Translations under genes and position numbers: made by a program
Shown: piece by piece, positions 9,428 to 17,930 of the stretch
Layout of the letters: every line of letters begins with the position of its first letter
How positions within the stretch are numbered: the first letter of the stretch is position 1
NCBI RefSeq assembly: GCF_001693385.1
Contig: NZ_CP016428.1
Coordinates: 7,740,001-7,804,000 of the forward strand
DNA length: 64,000 nucleotides
Origin: Bradyrhizobium icense
GTDB lineage: Bacteria > Pseudomonadota > Alphaproteobacteria > Rhizobiales > Xanthobacteraceae
Direction of reading: 5' to 3'
The notes under the pieces: generated by a model
What the model saw: the letters and a program-made list of their open reading frames with translations, nothing else
Told to the model about the DNA's origin: nothing
Database searches by the model: none

Positions 9428-11299
9428 TCAGCCGCGAAACTTCTTCTTTTTCTTCTTATCGAATGCAGGCGCCGCGGGGGCTTCGCGTTCGCGCCGCGGT
9501 TTACCGGCGTGGGCCAACTTGTCCCGATGCGGCTTCTTCCTATCGTAATGCATTTCCTTGTCAAACCCTGCCCGGTCAGGGTTCTTTGCGTTTTTGCCGT
9601 GCGGCTTCGGTGTCCATTCCTGCTCGCGAGCTTCTTCGCGCGACGGGGTACTTTTCATCGCCTCGATGCGAATGCTGTCTTCCTTGTCGGGACGGCGGAT
9701 TCGCGCAGCGAAACGGCCGGCGACGCGCGCGGAAATCTCGAACTCGGTGACGGTGTCGAGAATACGGATGGTGCCGATATCTTCCTTTTTGATACTGCCG
9801 CGGCGGCACAACATCGGCAGCAGCCAACGCGCTTCCGCGTTCTTCCGGCGTCCGATCGCGGCGCTGAACCACACGGCGTCCTCCGCCATGCGGTGGCGCG
9901 TCGAGGATTTCGTTGGCTTCACTCCCCTTCCAGCCTCGCGATCGGCCCGCTCGCGGGCGCGCTCGGCACGAGATTTGACGCGCTCCTCGCCGGGATCGAC
10001 GATGTCCTCGGGAGAAGGCAATCGCGCGCGATAGAGCCGCGCCAGTGCCGCCGCAACCTCTTCCGCCGACCGTTCCGCCAGAAGCGCCTGCGCGAGCGCC
10101 AGATCGTCGGGCGTCGTCTCAGCCACGAACAGCTCGTCCCGCAGCAACCGCTCCTGATCGAGCTTGCGGATTTCATCCGGCTGCGGCGCCAGGCCCCAGG
10201 CTGCGTCGATGCCGGCCAGCTTGAGCAGCATGTCCGCACGACGCCGCCGCGCCGGCGGCACCAGCAATATACTGACACCCTTGCGACCGGCGCGCCCGGT
10301 GCGGCCGGAGCGATGCTGCATGACTTCCGGATCGTTCGGTAGATCGGCGTGGATGACGAGGTCGAGGTTCGGCAAATCGATGCCGCGCGCGGCAACGTCG
10401 GTCGCAACGCAAGCGCGGGCACGGCCGTCGCGCAAGGCTTGCAGCGCCAGCGTGCGCTCGTTCTGGGTCAACTCCCCCGACAACGCCACCACCGAGAAGC
10501 CGCGCTCCAACAGCGTTGCCTGCAGATGCCGCACGGCCTCGCGCGTATTGCAGAACACGAGCGTGCCCGGCGATTCGAAGTAACGGAGGAGATTGACGAC
10601 GGCATGGTCGACATCGCCCGCGGCGATCCGGATGGCGCGGTATTCGATGTCGGCATGGCCGCCTTCGTCGCCCGCGACTTCGACACGGAAGGCATCCTGC
10701 TGATATTCCTTTGCCAGCGCGACGATGCCGGGCGGTAAGGTCGCCGAGAACAGCAGCGTGCGGCGGTCGTCCGGCGTGGCCTGCAGGATGAATTCCATGT
10801 CCTCACGGAAGCCGAGATCGAGCATCTCGTCAGCCTCGTCGAGCACGATCGCCTTCAATACCGAAACGTCGAGCCGGCCGCGCCGCAAGTGATCGCAGAG
10901 TCGCCCCGGCGTGCCGACCACGATATGGGCGCCCGCGGCCAGTTCGCGCTGCTCGCGGCGCGGATCCATGCCGCCGACGCAGGAAACCACGCGCCCGCCC
11001 GCATGCTGATAGAGCCAGCCGAGTTCGCGGTGCACCTGAAGCGCAAGCTCGCGGGTCGGCGCGACAATCAATGCAAGGGGCGCGACAGCCCGCTCGAATC
11101 GTTCGGCGCCATCCAGCAGGTTCGTTCCAATCGCCAGTCCATAGGCGACCGTTTTGCCGGAGCCGGTTTGCGCGGAAACGAGCAGGTCACGGCCATCAGC
11201 ATCGTCGGCCAGCACCGCCGTCTGCACCGGCGTCAGCCGATCATAGTTGCGTTCCGCCAAAGCTCGGGCGAGCGGCGCATTTGCGGGCAGTGATGTCAC
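9428..11299 (-). CDS. DEAD-box ATP-dependent RNA helicase (DbpA/CsdA-like)
   Basis: A 623-residue helicase with the full motif set: Q-motif region YDRLTPVQ near residue 20, motif I AQTGSGKT near 43-50, PTRELA, TPGR, DEAD in VLDEADEMLDLGF, SAT, then VATDVAARGIDLP and HRSGRTGRAG. A C-terminal segment around residues 475-535 (GSIKKEDIGTIRILD...) matches the DbpA-type RNA-binding domain used in ribosome assembly and structured-RNA unwinding. The last ~90 residues are a highly charged Lys/Arg tail ending KKKKKKFRG. Cold- or ribosome-related regulation is usual for the family but no signal for it is visible here. Confidence 0.92.
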   Translation of the reverse strand: MTSLPANAPLARALAERNYDRLTPVQTAVLADDADGRDLLVSAQTGSGKTVAYGLAIGTNLLDGAERFERAVAPLALIVAPTRELALQVHRELGWLYQHAGGRVVSCVGGMDPRREQRELAAGAHIVVGTPGRLCDHLRRGRLDVSVLKAIVLDEADEMLDLGFREDMEFILQATPDDRRTLLFSATLPPGIVALAKEYQQDAFRVEVAGDEGGHADIEYRAIRIAAGDVDHAVVNLLRYFESPGTLVFCNTREAVRHLQATLLERGFSVVALSGELTQNERTLALQALRDGRARACVATDVAARGIDLPNLDLVIHADLPNDPEVMQHRSGRTGRAGRKGVSILLVPPARRRRADMLLKLAGIDAAWGLAPQPDEIRKLDQERLLRDELFVAETTPDDLALAQALLAERSAEEVAAALARLYRARLPSPEDIVDPGEERVKSRAERARERADREAGRGVKPTKSSTRHRMAEDAVWFSAAIGRRKNAEARWLLPMLCRRGSIKKEDIGTIRILDTVTEFEISARVAGRFAARIRRPDKEDSIRIEAMKSTPSREEAREQEWTPKPHGKNAKNPDRAGFDKEMHYDRKKPHRDKLAHAGKPRREREAPAAPAFDKKKKKKFRG

Positions 11300-11610
11300 G
11301 AGATGTCAGACCTTGGTTGGCACTGTCGGCCGGGAAAATGAAAAGGGCGCCTCGAACCGAAATGACTTAAAAAGCTGCGCATTGACGACGCGCAGCCGCA
11401 CGGCCTGACGGATTTGAATGAGGTGGGGATGCTTTAGGCGAAATCCAGCCAGGACGCCATCCATTCTTTGCAGATCAGCCGATCACTTCTGCGACGGTTA
11501 ACCTTCCACGCTGCCGGCTGGGAATTCCGGGACGATCCGCTACACTACGGCTTTCCGGGTATTTCAGCCGTGGTTTTCAACTTAGCCATCATTCGAAGGG
11601 GCCGTGCACC
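11300..11610. other. Intergenic region, 311 bp, no gene recognised
   Basis: This gap separates the divergent helicase and DNA glycosylase genes and should contain both promoters. A short hairpin, GCTGCGC at 11374-11380 with GCGCAGC at 11390-11396, is visible without a following T run. No convincing open frame or RNA gene is seen. Confidence 0.5.
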
Positions 11611-12327
11611 GTGACCGCGTTCAAGACCATCCGGGTCCGCGCCGAGAAGCGCAAGGGCGGGCCGAAGGCACTCGCCAAGCTGCTGCCGGCCAAGCCGGAC
11701 CCGAAAGCGCTCGCCAAGCTCGGCGACGACCAGATTCTCGCCGAAATGACCAAGCGAGTGTTCTGCGCGGGCTTTGCCTGGAGCGTGATCGAGAGCAAAT
11801 GGCCGGGATTCGAGAAGGCGTTTCTCGGCTTCAAACCTGGGCCGCTGACGCTGCAGCCGGATGATTTCTGGGACGGCCTGATGAAGGACATCCGCATCGT
11901 GCGCAACGGCGCCAAGATCATGTCGGTGCGCGCCAATGCCGGTTTCGTCCGTGACGTTGCGAAGGAGCACGGTAGCTTCGGCAAGTTCCTGGCGGATTGG
12001 CCGTCGTCGGACCAGGCCGGATTGCTGGAATTGCTGGCCAAGCGCGGCAGCCGGCTCGGCGGCAATACCGGGCAGATGATGCTGCGTTTCCTCGGCTGGG
12101 ACGGATTCGTCACCTCTAGAGACGTAGTGCTGTGCCTGCGCGATGCCGGGCTCGACATTGCGGAGACAGTTACCTCCAAGCGCGATCTCGCGAAAGTGCA
12201 GGCGCAGTTCAACGAATGGGCAGAGGAGACCGGCCTTTCTTATGTACAGCTTTCGCGGATTTGCGCGCTGTCGATCGGCGAGAATTATTCGGCGGAGAAA
12301 TTGGTCAGTCTCGGCGCGGATGAATGA
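11611..12327 (+). CDS. DNA-3-methyladenine glycosylase I family protein
   Basis: A 238-residue protein of the adenine-glycosylase (Tag-like, helix-hairpin-helix) family. Recognisable blocks include DDQILAEMTKRVFCAGFAWSVIESKWPGFEKAF, FWDGLMKDIRIVRNGAKI and a LGGNTGQMMLRFLGWDGF block. These enzymes excise 3-methyladenine from alkylated DNA in base-excision repair. The GTG at 11611 is taken as start because the conserved sequence begins soon after and no ATG fits. The sequence differs from E. coli Tag and belongs to the longer proteobacterial subgroup. It is a single gene. Confidence 0.8.
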   Translation: MTAFKTIRVRAEKRKGGPKALAKLLPAKPDPKALAKLGDDQILAEMTKRVFCAGFAWSVIESKWPGFEKAFLGFKPGPLTLQPDDFWDGLMKDIRIVRNGAKIMSVRANAGFVRDVAKEHGSFGKFLADWPSSDQAGLLELLAKRGSRLGGNTGQMMLRFLGWDGFVTSRDVVLCLRDAGLDIAETVTSKRDLAKVQAQFNEWAEETGLSYVQLSRICALSIGENYSAEKLVSLGADE

Positions 12328-12377
12328 TGGGTATCGCTTCCGCCTTCGCTCTTCGAGCTGCGGCGAGACAAGTCCGC

Positions 12378-13610
12378 TCAAATGACGAAGAATCCGTGCG
12401 TGCCATCGCGGCGGAGCTGTTCGACGAGGCCGTATTCCCAATCGAGATAGGCTTGCATCGCGCTTTCCTTGACATCGGTGCCCTCATAGGGACGGCGATA
12501 GCGGTGTGACGGGTCCGGCTTTGGGATGGCCAGCGGCGAACCAACCTCCAGCGCGCCGTCATAACCGCCTTCGAGCACGTAAGTTTCCCAGCCCATCTGC
12601 GCGAGCCAGGACGCGGTCATGTCGGCGCGGACGCTTCTATCATCCGTCAGTACGATGCGGGCGCCGCGCACTGGGGCCGCCATGTCGATCTCCTGTACCA
12701 ACTGCCCGCCGGCATAATGGCGAAAGCCCGCGAGGTGGCCGGCCGCATATTCCTCTTCGGAGCGGACGTCGAAGCGGTACAGCGTCCGATCGGGTTGCGC
12801 CTGCAGCGCCGCCGTTTCCTCAAGCCCGATGTGCCGTACGCCGGCGCGGTAGGCGACGTCGCGTGCATTGGCTTCGCCGCTCTCGATGGCGCCGATCTCG
12901 CCACGCCTGTCACTGCCGTGTTCGAGACTTTGCTTGGCCAGGGTCCAGCCGATGGTGCCGTTGCGCAGCGCCCGCACCTTGTTCGCGACGCCGGCATTGA
13001 TCAGCGACTGAGTGCCGATGATCGAGCGGGTGCGGCCTGCGCAATTGACGATGATGGTGGTCTCGGGATCCGGCGCGGCGCGGCCGGCGCGCAGCACCAG
13101 TTCGGCGCCGGGCACGCTGATGGAGCCAGGAATGTTCATGGTGGCGTATTCATCGAAGCGGCGGACATCGAGAATCTGGATATTGGCGCCGCTCGCAATC
13201 AGGGCGCCGACCTCCTCGGCCGCCAGCGACGGCGTGTGCCGGCGCGACTCGACCAGTTCGCCGAAGGCCTTGGCGTAGGAATTGACGTCCTCGAACACCT
13301 CATAGCCCGCCGACTTCCAGCCCTGCAACCCGCCATCGAGCTGGCGGACATTGGTGTAGCCCAACGCTTTCAGGTGGTCCGCCGCTGCGCTGACCAGGCC
13401 TTCACTGGCGTCATAGAGCACGATCGGCACGTCCTTGCGTGGCAGCCGCACCACCGCTTCGAGCGCGATCCGGTCGGCCGCCATGTTGGCGGCAAACAGA
13501 GGATGTCCGGTGGCGAACACGGCCTCGTGCCTGACATCGAGCAGCGCGATTTCCTCGCGCAGCAGCAGCGCGGCGCGAACTTGCGAGGGGGTAACTGAGG
13601 GTACGGTCAT
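12378..13610 (-). CDS. Rhodanese-domain sulfurtransferase with three tandem domains
   Basis: A 410-residue protein built of about three rhodanese domains (roughly residues 5-105, 125-230 and 255-350). The second has an intact active-site loop with Cys190 in IIVNCAGRTRSI. In the first the equivalent position is Asp (VLYDASEG near 67) and in the third it is VLTDDRSVRA, so both look inactive. The active domain would carry a persulfide for sulfur transfer. The ATG at 13610 (MTVPSVTPSQVRAAL) fits the first domain. The gene is divergent from a LysR regulator 59 bp away, which probably controls it. The beneficiary of the sulfur is unknown. Confidence 0.85.
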   Translation of the reverse strand: MTVPSVTPSQVRAALLLREEIALLDVRHEAVFATGHPLFAANMAADRIALEAVVRLPRKDVPIVLYDASEGLVSAAADHLKALGYTNVRQLDGGLQGWKSAGYEVFEDVNSYAKAFGELVESRRHTPSLAAEEVGALIASGANIQILDVRRFDEYATMNIPGSISVPGAELVLRAGRAAPDPETTIIVNCAGRTRSIIGTQSLINAGVANKVRALRNGTIGWTLAKQSLEHGSDRRGEIGAIESGEANARDVAYRAGVRHIGLEETAALQAQPDRTLYRFDVRSEEEYAAGHLAGFRHYAGGQLVQEIDMAAPVRGARIVLTDDRSVRADMTASWLAQMGWETYVLEGGYDGALEVGSPLAIPKPDPSHRYRRPYEGTDVKESAMQAYLDWEYGLVEQLRRDGTHGFFVI

Positions 13611-13669
13611 GGACGGAGATTCCGAAAACGGCATATGATCGCTTGCAGAATAGGCACTCTGGGCACCCG

Positions 13670-14593
13670 ATGGATCTCAAACAATTGCGGACTTTCCGGG
13701 CCGTAGCCGAACTTGGAAGCCTGAGCAAGGCCGCGGACCGGCTGCGTGCCGCGCAGCCGGCGCTGAGCCGCCACATCAAGCTGCTCGAGCATGAGCTTCG
13801 CGTCGAGCTGTTCGTCCGCAACGGGCGCGGCATGCTCTTGACCAGCGCAGGCCGGATGCTGCTCGACCGCACCACCGGCCTGATCCGCCAGATCGAGCAG
13901 GTCAGCGACGACCTCAAATCGGCGAACGGCAATCCGTCGGGCCGCGTCATCCTCGGGATGGTGCCGACGGTCAGCGCCGTTCTGTCCGGGCGGTTTGCCC
14001 GCCGCGTCCTCAACGAGTTTCCCGACGTCTCGCTGCGCATCGTGGAGAGCTATGGCGGCCATCTGGTCGAGTGGCTGCACCGGGGCGAGATGGATCTCGC
14101 GATCATCTATGGTCCTGCCGTCGATCTTCATCTTCAGGTCCAGTCGATCGGCCGCGAGGATATCGTCGCCGTCGGACCGCCAGGATCGGACCTGAACAAG
14201 CGTAAGCAGGTCGATCTCAAATGGCTGGTGAAGCAGAAGCTGATCCTGCCAAGCATCTCGCATGGCTTGCGGGCGCTCTTGGAAAAGGCGCTGACGCGCG
14301 AAAAACTGAAGTTAGAGGCCATGATCGAGGTCGATTCCTACCGCGCCCAGATCAGCCTGATGGAGGAAGGGCTCGGCTATACGCTGCTGCCGCCCTCGGC
14401 GATCCGCACCGAGGTGGCGGCGAAGCGGCTGGAGATGGCTGCCATCAGCCCCGCCGTGTCGCGCGAACTGATTCTGGCCTCGCCGATCGCCCACCCGCCG
14501 TCGATCGCAACGACCACGATCGCGACGCTGATCGTCTCGGAGATTCAACAGCTTTCCCGGGAAGGACGCTGGAAGATCAACATGACGACGTAA
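13670..14593 (+). CDS. LysR-family transcriptional regulator
   Basis: A 307-residue regulator. The N-terminus MDLKQLRTFRAVAELGSLSKAADRL and QPALSRHIKLLEHELRVELF form the winged helix-turn-helix; the rest is the periplasmic-binding-protein-like effector domain. The start ATG at 13670 gives the canonical LysR N-terminus. It is divergent from the triple-rhodanese gene and convergent, with only 7 bp between, to the TPP-dependent decarboxylase genes. Stop codons of both convergent genes sit in a small inverted repeat (14591-14607). The arrangement suggests it regulates the rhodanese gene; the effector is not predictable. Confidence 0.92.
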   Translation: MDLKQLRTFRAVAELGSLSKAADRLRAAQPALSRHIKLLEHELRVELFVRNGRGMLLTSAGRMLLDRTTGLIRQIEQVSDDLKSANGNPSGRVILGMVPTVSAVLSGRFARRVLNEFPDVSLRIVESYGGHLVEWLHRGEMDLAIIYGPAVDLHLQVQSIGREDIVAVGPPGSDLNKRKQVDLKWLVKQKLILPSISHGLRALLEKALTREKLKLEAMIEVDSYRAQISLMEEGLGYTLLPPSAIRTEVAAKRLEMAAISPAVSRELILASPIAHPPSIATTTIATLIVSEIQQLSREGRWKINMTT

Positions 14594-14600
14594 CTGCGCT

Positions 14601-15200
14601 TCAGTTAAAGAGCGCCTCGTCTCCCAGCAGCGATTGCCGGAAGCGTGTCGTCAGGATCACGCCATCGGCCGGCGGCATCACGAACACCAGCGCCTCGGGA
14701 TTGATCTTGATCTGCGCAAAGGCCGTTCCGCGCCCCTCATGCGCTAGGTCGCGCAGTTCGGTCACTTCGGCCATCGTGCGAATGATGCGGGAGGTGCGGA
14801 TGCCGCTAGCGGTCGCGATGGCGGCGAGATCGACGCCTGAGGCAGTGTGGGTCTTCTGCATGCCGGTCTCGCCGAAGCGCTCGTTGTCGAGGACGGCGAT
14901 CGTGAGATTCTTCGGCGCCTCCACCGCGATCGTGGCAAGCGAGCCGACATTCATCAGCATCTCGCCGTCGCCGGTGATGACGAGCACCTTACGCTTGGGC
15001 TGCGCCAGCGCCAGCCCGAGCCCGATCATGGACGCACCGCCCATCGCGCCCCAGAGCGGAAAATTGTTCGGATGGTCGCCGGCGGCGGAGACGTCCCAAT
15101 TCGGCGCGCCGAGACCGGCGATGACGAGAAGATCGGCGCGGTCGCGCAAGAGTTCGTTGACGACGTCGCGGCGATGCAGCAGCGCGTTCGGATTGCTCAT
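14601..15200 (-). CDS. TPP-dependent decarboxylase, beta subunit (sulfopyruvate/phosphonopyruvate decarboxylase-like)
   Basis: A 199-residue C-terminal-type thiamine diphosphate enzyme subunit. It shows LWGAMGGASMIGLGLALA and the TPP/Mg motif GDGEMLMNVGSL followed ~25 residues later by VLDNERFGETG. Length and layout match the beta subunit (ComE type) of sulfopyruvate decarboxylase and the C-terminal half of phosphonopyruvate decarboxylase. Its start overlaps the stop of the alpha subunit gene by 4 bp, so the two subunits are coupled and assemble together. The true 2-oxoacid substrate (sulfopyruvate, phosphonopyruvate or an aromatic oxoacid) is not settled by sequence alone. Confidence 0.8.
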   Translation of the reverse strand: MSNPNALLHRRDVVNELLRDRADLLVIAGLGAPNWDVSAAGDHPNNFPLWGAMGGASMIGLGLALAQPKRKVLVITGDGEMLMNVGSLATIAVEAPKNLTIAVLDNERFGETGMQKTHTASGVDLAAIATASGIRTSRIIRTMAEVTELRDLAHEGRGTAFAQIKINPEALVFVMPPADGVILTTRFRQSLLGDEALFN

Positions 15201-15763
15201 TTGCGGGCAAGCTCCTTGAAGTTCTTGGCGCCAAGCACGCGCTGGCCGATCAGGACCGCCACCGGCTTCCAGGTATTGAAGGCAAGATTCGCCGCGCCCT
15301 GCACGGTGGAGGCGACGAGATCAGGCTCGTCGACCTTGTTCACGATCACGCCCATGGCCTCCAGCGAGGGCCGCGTGCCCTGCCCCATCGGGATCTGCCA
15401 CGGGTTGAACTCGCCCCAATCGCCGCGCATGGTGACGATCATCAATAGCGGCATGTGGCAGATGACCGGCAGCGACAGCATGTTGATGCAATTGCCGACG
15501 CCGCTCGACTGCAACAGCAGCACGCCGCGCTCGCCGCCGAGCCACGCGCCCGCCAGCATCGCCACGCCCTCTTCCTCCGTTGTCAACGTGACGACGCGGG
15601 TTTCGGGATCGGCCTCGAACGAACGGATCAGGCGGCTATGGCCGGCGTCCGGGACCATCGCAACCTGGCGAATGCCGACGTCCTTGAGCACGCGGTAGAT
15701 CTCGTCCGGCCACGTCGGCAGCGCCGGTGCGGCCTCGGCGCGTGATTTTGCTGCTTCCGCCAT
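15197..15763 (-). CDS. TPP-dependent decarboxylase, alpha subunit (sulfopyruvate decarboxylase-like)
   Basis: A 188-residue N-terminal-type TPP enzyme subunit (PYR domain). It has VAMVPDAGHSRLI, the catalytic Glu region TLTTEEEGVAMLAGAWLGG and QSSGVGNCINMLS, which matches ComD-type sulfopyruvate decarboxylase alpha subunits. The ATG at 15763 (MAEAAKSRAEAAP) is chosen with AGAGGAAA upstream; a TTG nine codons earlier is less likely. It is the first gene of a two-gene operon with the beta subunit. The active site lies at the alpha/beta interface, so both are needed. Cytoplasmic. Confidence 0.8.
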   Translation of the reverse strand: MAEAAKSRAEAAPALPTWPDEIYRVLKDVGIRQVAMVPDAGHSRLIRSFEADPETRVVTLTTEEEGVAMLAGAWLGGERGVLLLQSSGVGNCINMLSLPVICHMPLLMIVTMRGDWGEFNPWQIPMGQGTRPSLEAMGVIVNKVDEPDLVASTVQGAANLAFNTWKPVAVLIGQRVLGAKNFKELARK

Positions 15764-15946
15764 CGGGCTCAATTTCCTCTGCGATTCCAAGGGTTGATTG
15801 GCTGCAGAATAGATCGCGGCGAGGGTTCGAGGAATTTGAATGTGGACATGGCTTCTATCGCAAAATTGAAAGGCTCTTGCTGGAACGGCAGCGCCCCATC
15901 TCCCATAAGTCGTCCCCGAATGTTGGGCACGCAGCCAAATATTTCG

Positions 15947-15974
15947 GGAACCTGCTGGCCCCTGCGGCGTCCAA
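15947..15974 (+). promoter_or_regulatory. Candidate ECF sigma promoter upstream of the sigma factor gene
   Basis: GGAACCT (15947-15953), 14 bases, then CGTCCAA (15968-15974), ending 29 bp before the sigma factor ATG. GGAAC with a CGTC-type -10 is the usual ECF promoter layout. The same bipartite element with identical spacing occurs at 16861-16888, before the DUF4142 gene. This suggests autoregulation of the sigma factor. Confidence 0.5.
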
Positions 15975-16003
15975 TCCCGATACCCCTGCTATTGGTGGAC
16001 ATC

Positions 16004-16684
16004 ATGGGCCAGGCCTACATACCGAACATCGCGCCCCTCAATACCGGCGACGCCGAGCTGGTACGCCGCGCACTGGCCCGCGACGAGGCGGCGGTGCGCG
16101 CGATCATGCAGGCGAATAATCGGAGGCTGTATCGGCTCGCCCGCGGCATTCTGCGCAACGATGGGGAGGCCGAGGATGTCGTGCAGGAGGCCTATGTCCG
16201 CGCCTTCACCCATCTGGAACGCTTTCGCGGCGATTCCAGCCTGTCGACGTGGCTGTCGCGGATCGCCATGAACGAGGCGCTCGGCCGCCTGCGGCGTCAG
16301 CGCCCCACCATCGAACTGGACTCATTGCCGCAGGGCACGCTGGAAGCCCAGATCATCCAGTTTCCTCTTGCCGCCGACGATCCGGAAAAGTCCATGGCCC
16401 AGCGTGAAATTCAGCATGTCGTCGAACACGCCATCGATGAATTGCCGGAGGCGTTTCGTCTCGTCTTCATCACCCGCGTGATCGAGGGGATGAATGTGGA
16501 AGAAACCGCCGAAATTCTTGGGCTGAAGCCGGAGACGGTGAAAACCCGACTGCACCGCGCCCGCACCATGCTGCGCGACATCGTCGAGAGGAAGATCGGC
16601 CCGGTGGTGATGGAGGCGTTTCCCTTTGCCGGCCGGCGTTGCGAGCGGCTGACGGATGCCGTGCTGAAGCGGCTGGGGCATTAA
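16004..16684 (+). CDS. ECF-family RNA polymerase sigma factor
   Basis: A 226-residue sigma-70 family protein. Region 2 is at about residues 40-100 (YRLARGILRNDGEAEDVVQEAYVRAF, then RGDSSLSTWLSRIAMNEALGRLRRQ). Region 4 is at about 150-205 (LPEAFRLVFITRVIEGMNVEETAEILGL followed by TVKTRLHRARTML). The ATG at 16004 is chosen because it directly follows the candidate promoter and a GGTGG site; the open frame upstream lacks family resemblance. No anti-sigma gene is adjacent. The next genes encode a secreted DUF4142 protein and a cupredoxin, probably its regulon. Confidence 0.92.
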   Translation: MGQAYIPNIAPLNTGDAELVRRALARDEAAVRAIMQANNRRLYRLARGILRNDGEAEDVVQEAYVRAFTHLERFRGDSSLSTWLSRIAMNEALGRLRRQRPTIELDSLPQGTLEAQIIQFPLAADDPEKSMAQREIQHVVEHAIDELPEAFRLVFITRVIEGMNVEETAEILGLKPETVKTRLHRARTMLRDIVERKIGPVVMEAFPFAGRRCERLTDAVLKRLGH

Positions 16685-16710
16685 TACTTCCGTTTTACAG
16701 CGGGGCTCTA

Positions 16711-16834
16711 TCCTTCGAGACACGCGCGACGCGCGCTCCTTCGGATGAGGTCTAACACCTCATGGTGAGGGGCACGGCGAAGCCGTGCGTCTCCGGACGA
16801 TGCCTCGCATCGCCGGGCGAACCATGCAGGCCCG
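16711..16834. repeat. Dispersed rhizobial palindromic repeat
   Basis: A repeat-like segment built of hairpins: ATGAGGT/ACCTCAT (16745-16751 and 16757-16763) and GCACGGC/GCCGTGC (16772-16778 and 16782-16788), flanked by CCTTCGAGAC at the left and AACCATGCAGGCCCG at the right. This type of sequence is familiar from intergenic regions of Bradyrhizobium. It sits between the sigma factor gene and the second ECF-type promoter. Confidence 0.65.
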
Positions 16835-16860
16835 AATGCTGCAACAAGGCCGATTTTCCC

Positions 16861-16888
16861 GGAACCTTCGCCCGTCTCCTTCATCCAA
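16861..16888 (+). promoter_or_regulatory. Candidate ECF sigma promoter for the DUF4142-cupredoxin operon
   Basis: GGAACCT (16861-16867), 14 bases, then CATCCAA (16882-16888), 59 bp before the DUF4142 ATG. It matches the element before the sigma gene in 13 of 14 defined positions and in spacing, suggesting both are read by the same ECF sigma factor. Confidence 0.5.
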
Positions 16889-16947
16889 CTCCAGTGCAAC
16901 CAACATGCGCCGGGTGCTCGCGCCCGGCGCCACGGGAGTGTCAGACC

Positions 16948-17469
16948 ATGTTCATTCGATTGAGTGCGGCGATCGCCGCATTGAGCCTTCTTGGCAGCGC
17001 CGCACTGGCGCAGGGGGCAAAGCCCACCGATCCGCAGATCGCACATATCGCCTACACCGCTGGCGTAATCGACATCAACGCCGCCAAGCAGGCGATCGCG
17101 AAAGCCAGCAACAAGGACGTCAAGGCGTTCGCGCAAGACATGGTGCGCGACCATGAGGCGGTGAACAAGCAGGCGCTGGATCTTGTCAAGAAGCTGAAGG
17201 TCACGCCGGAGGACAACGACACCAGCAAGACGCTGTCGAAGCAGGCCACCGAGAAGCTCGCCGAGCTCAACAAGTTGAAGGGCGCGGAGTATGACAAGGC
17301 CTATGTCGCCCACGAGATCGCCTACCACAAGACCGTCAACGGCGCGCTGGAGACGCAGTTGATTCCATCAGCCAGCAATGCCGAGCTGAAGAGCCTGCTG
17401 CAGACCGGACTGAAGATTTTTCAGGGCCACCAGCAGCACGCCGAGCAAATCGCCACCAAGCTGAAATAG
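16948..17469 (+). CDS. Secreted DUF4142 domain protein
   Basis: A 173-residue protein with an N-terminal signal peptide (MFIRLSAAIAALSLLGSAALAQG) and a helical DUF4142 domain (about residues 28-168) containing AKQAIAKASNKDVKAFAQDMVRDHEAVNKQ, the heart of that ferritin-like predicted family. The domain's function is not established; it is often found with stress-type sigma factors. The ATG at 16948 follows CGGGAG. The cupredoxin gene starts 9 bp after its stop, so the two form an operon, probably under the ECF sigma factor upstream. Periplasmic location is inferred. Confidence 0.85.
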   Translation: MFIRLSAAIAALSLLGSAALAQGAKPTDPQIAHIAYTAGVIDINAAKQAIAKASNKDVKAFAQDMVRDHEAVNKQALDLVKKLKVTPEDNDTSKTLSKQATEKLAELNKLKGAEYDKAYVAHEIAYHKTVNGALETQLIPSASNAELKSLLQTGLKIFQGHQQHAEQIATKLK

Positions 17470-17478
17470 CAGTCCGCC

Positions 17479-17799
17479 ATGCTTCCGGGACGCTGTCCGC
17501 CTTTCATCGCTGCCCTGCTCCTTGGCGCGACGGTCGTCCCGGCGTGTGCGGCGACGATTCGGATCACGATCGACGATCTGGTGTTTGCGCCGGCCGAAGT
17601 CTCGGCCAAGGTCGGCGACACCATCGAATGGATCAACAAGGACGTGTTCGCCCACACCGCGACCGCGCGCAACGGCGATTTTGATGTCACCACGCCGCCG
17701 AAAAAGACCGTGACGTCGGTGCTAAAGAAGGCCGGCAGTGTTGAATATTACTGCCGGTACCATCCGAACATGAAGGCGGTGTTGACGATCGCGCCGTAG
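17479..17799 (+). CDS. Periplasmic cupredoxin (amicyanin/plastocyanin-like)
   Basis: A 106-residue blue-copper protein. After a signal peptide (MLPGRCPPFIAALLLGATVV...ACA) comes a single cupredoxin domain. The type-1 copper ligands are all visible: His in DVFAHTATA, and Cys, His and Met in YYCRYHPNMKA. It would carry electrons or bind copper in the periplasm. It is 9 bp downstream of the DUF4142 gene and likely co-transcribed from the ECF-type promoter. The close spacing of Cys, His and Met resembles amicyanin and pseudoazurin-like proteins. Confidence 0.88.
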   Translation: MLPGRCPPFIAALLLGATVVPACAATIRITIDDLVFAPAEVSAKVGDTIEWINKDVFAHTATARNGDFDVTTPPKKTVTSVLKKAGSVEYYCRYHPNMKAVLTIAP

Positions 17800-17930
17800 C
17801 GTCATCGTCTGAAACAGTTTGGCTGCGACATTGAACCCTGCGGGCTGACGACGGAAGGTAGGGAAAACTGGAATCGCCGCAGCGGGCAAAGCTTGGGGCG
17901 ATGTTCGGACCGCTGGGATGAAGCCTTTGC

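Noticed and set aside
14591..14607. Small inverted repeat TAACTG-CGCTT-CAGTTA at the convergent gene ends
   Set aside because: A 6-bp stem with no T run is too weak to call a terminator, though it includes both stop codons.
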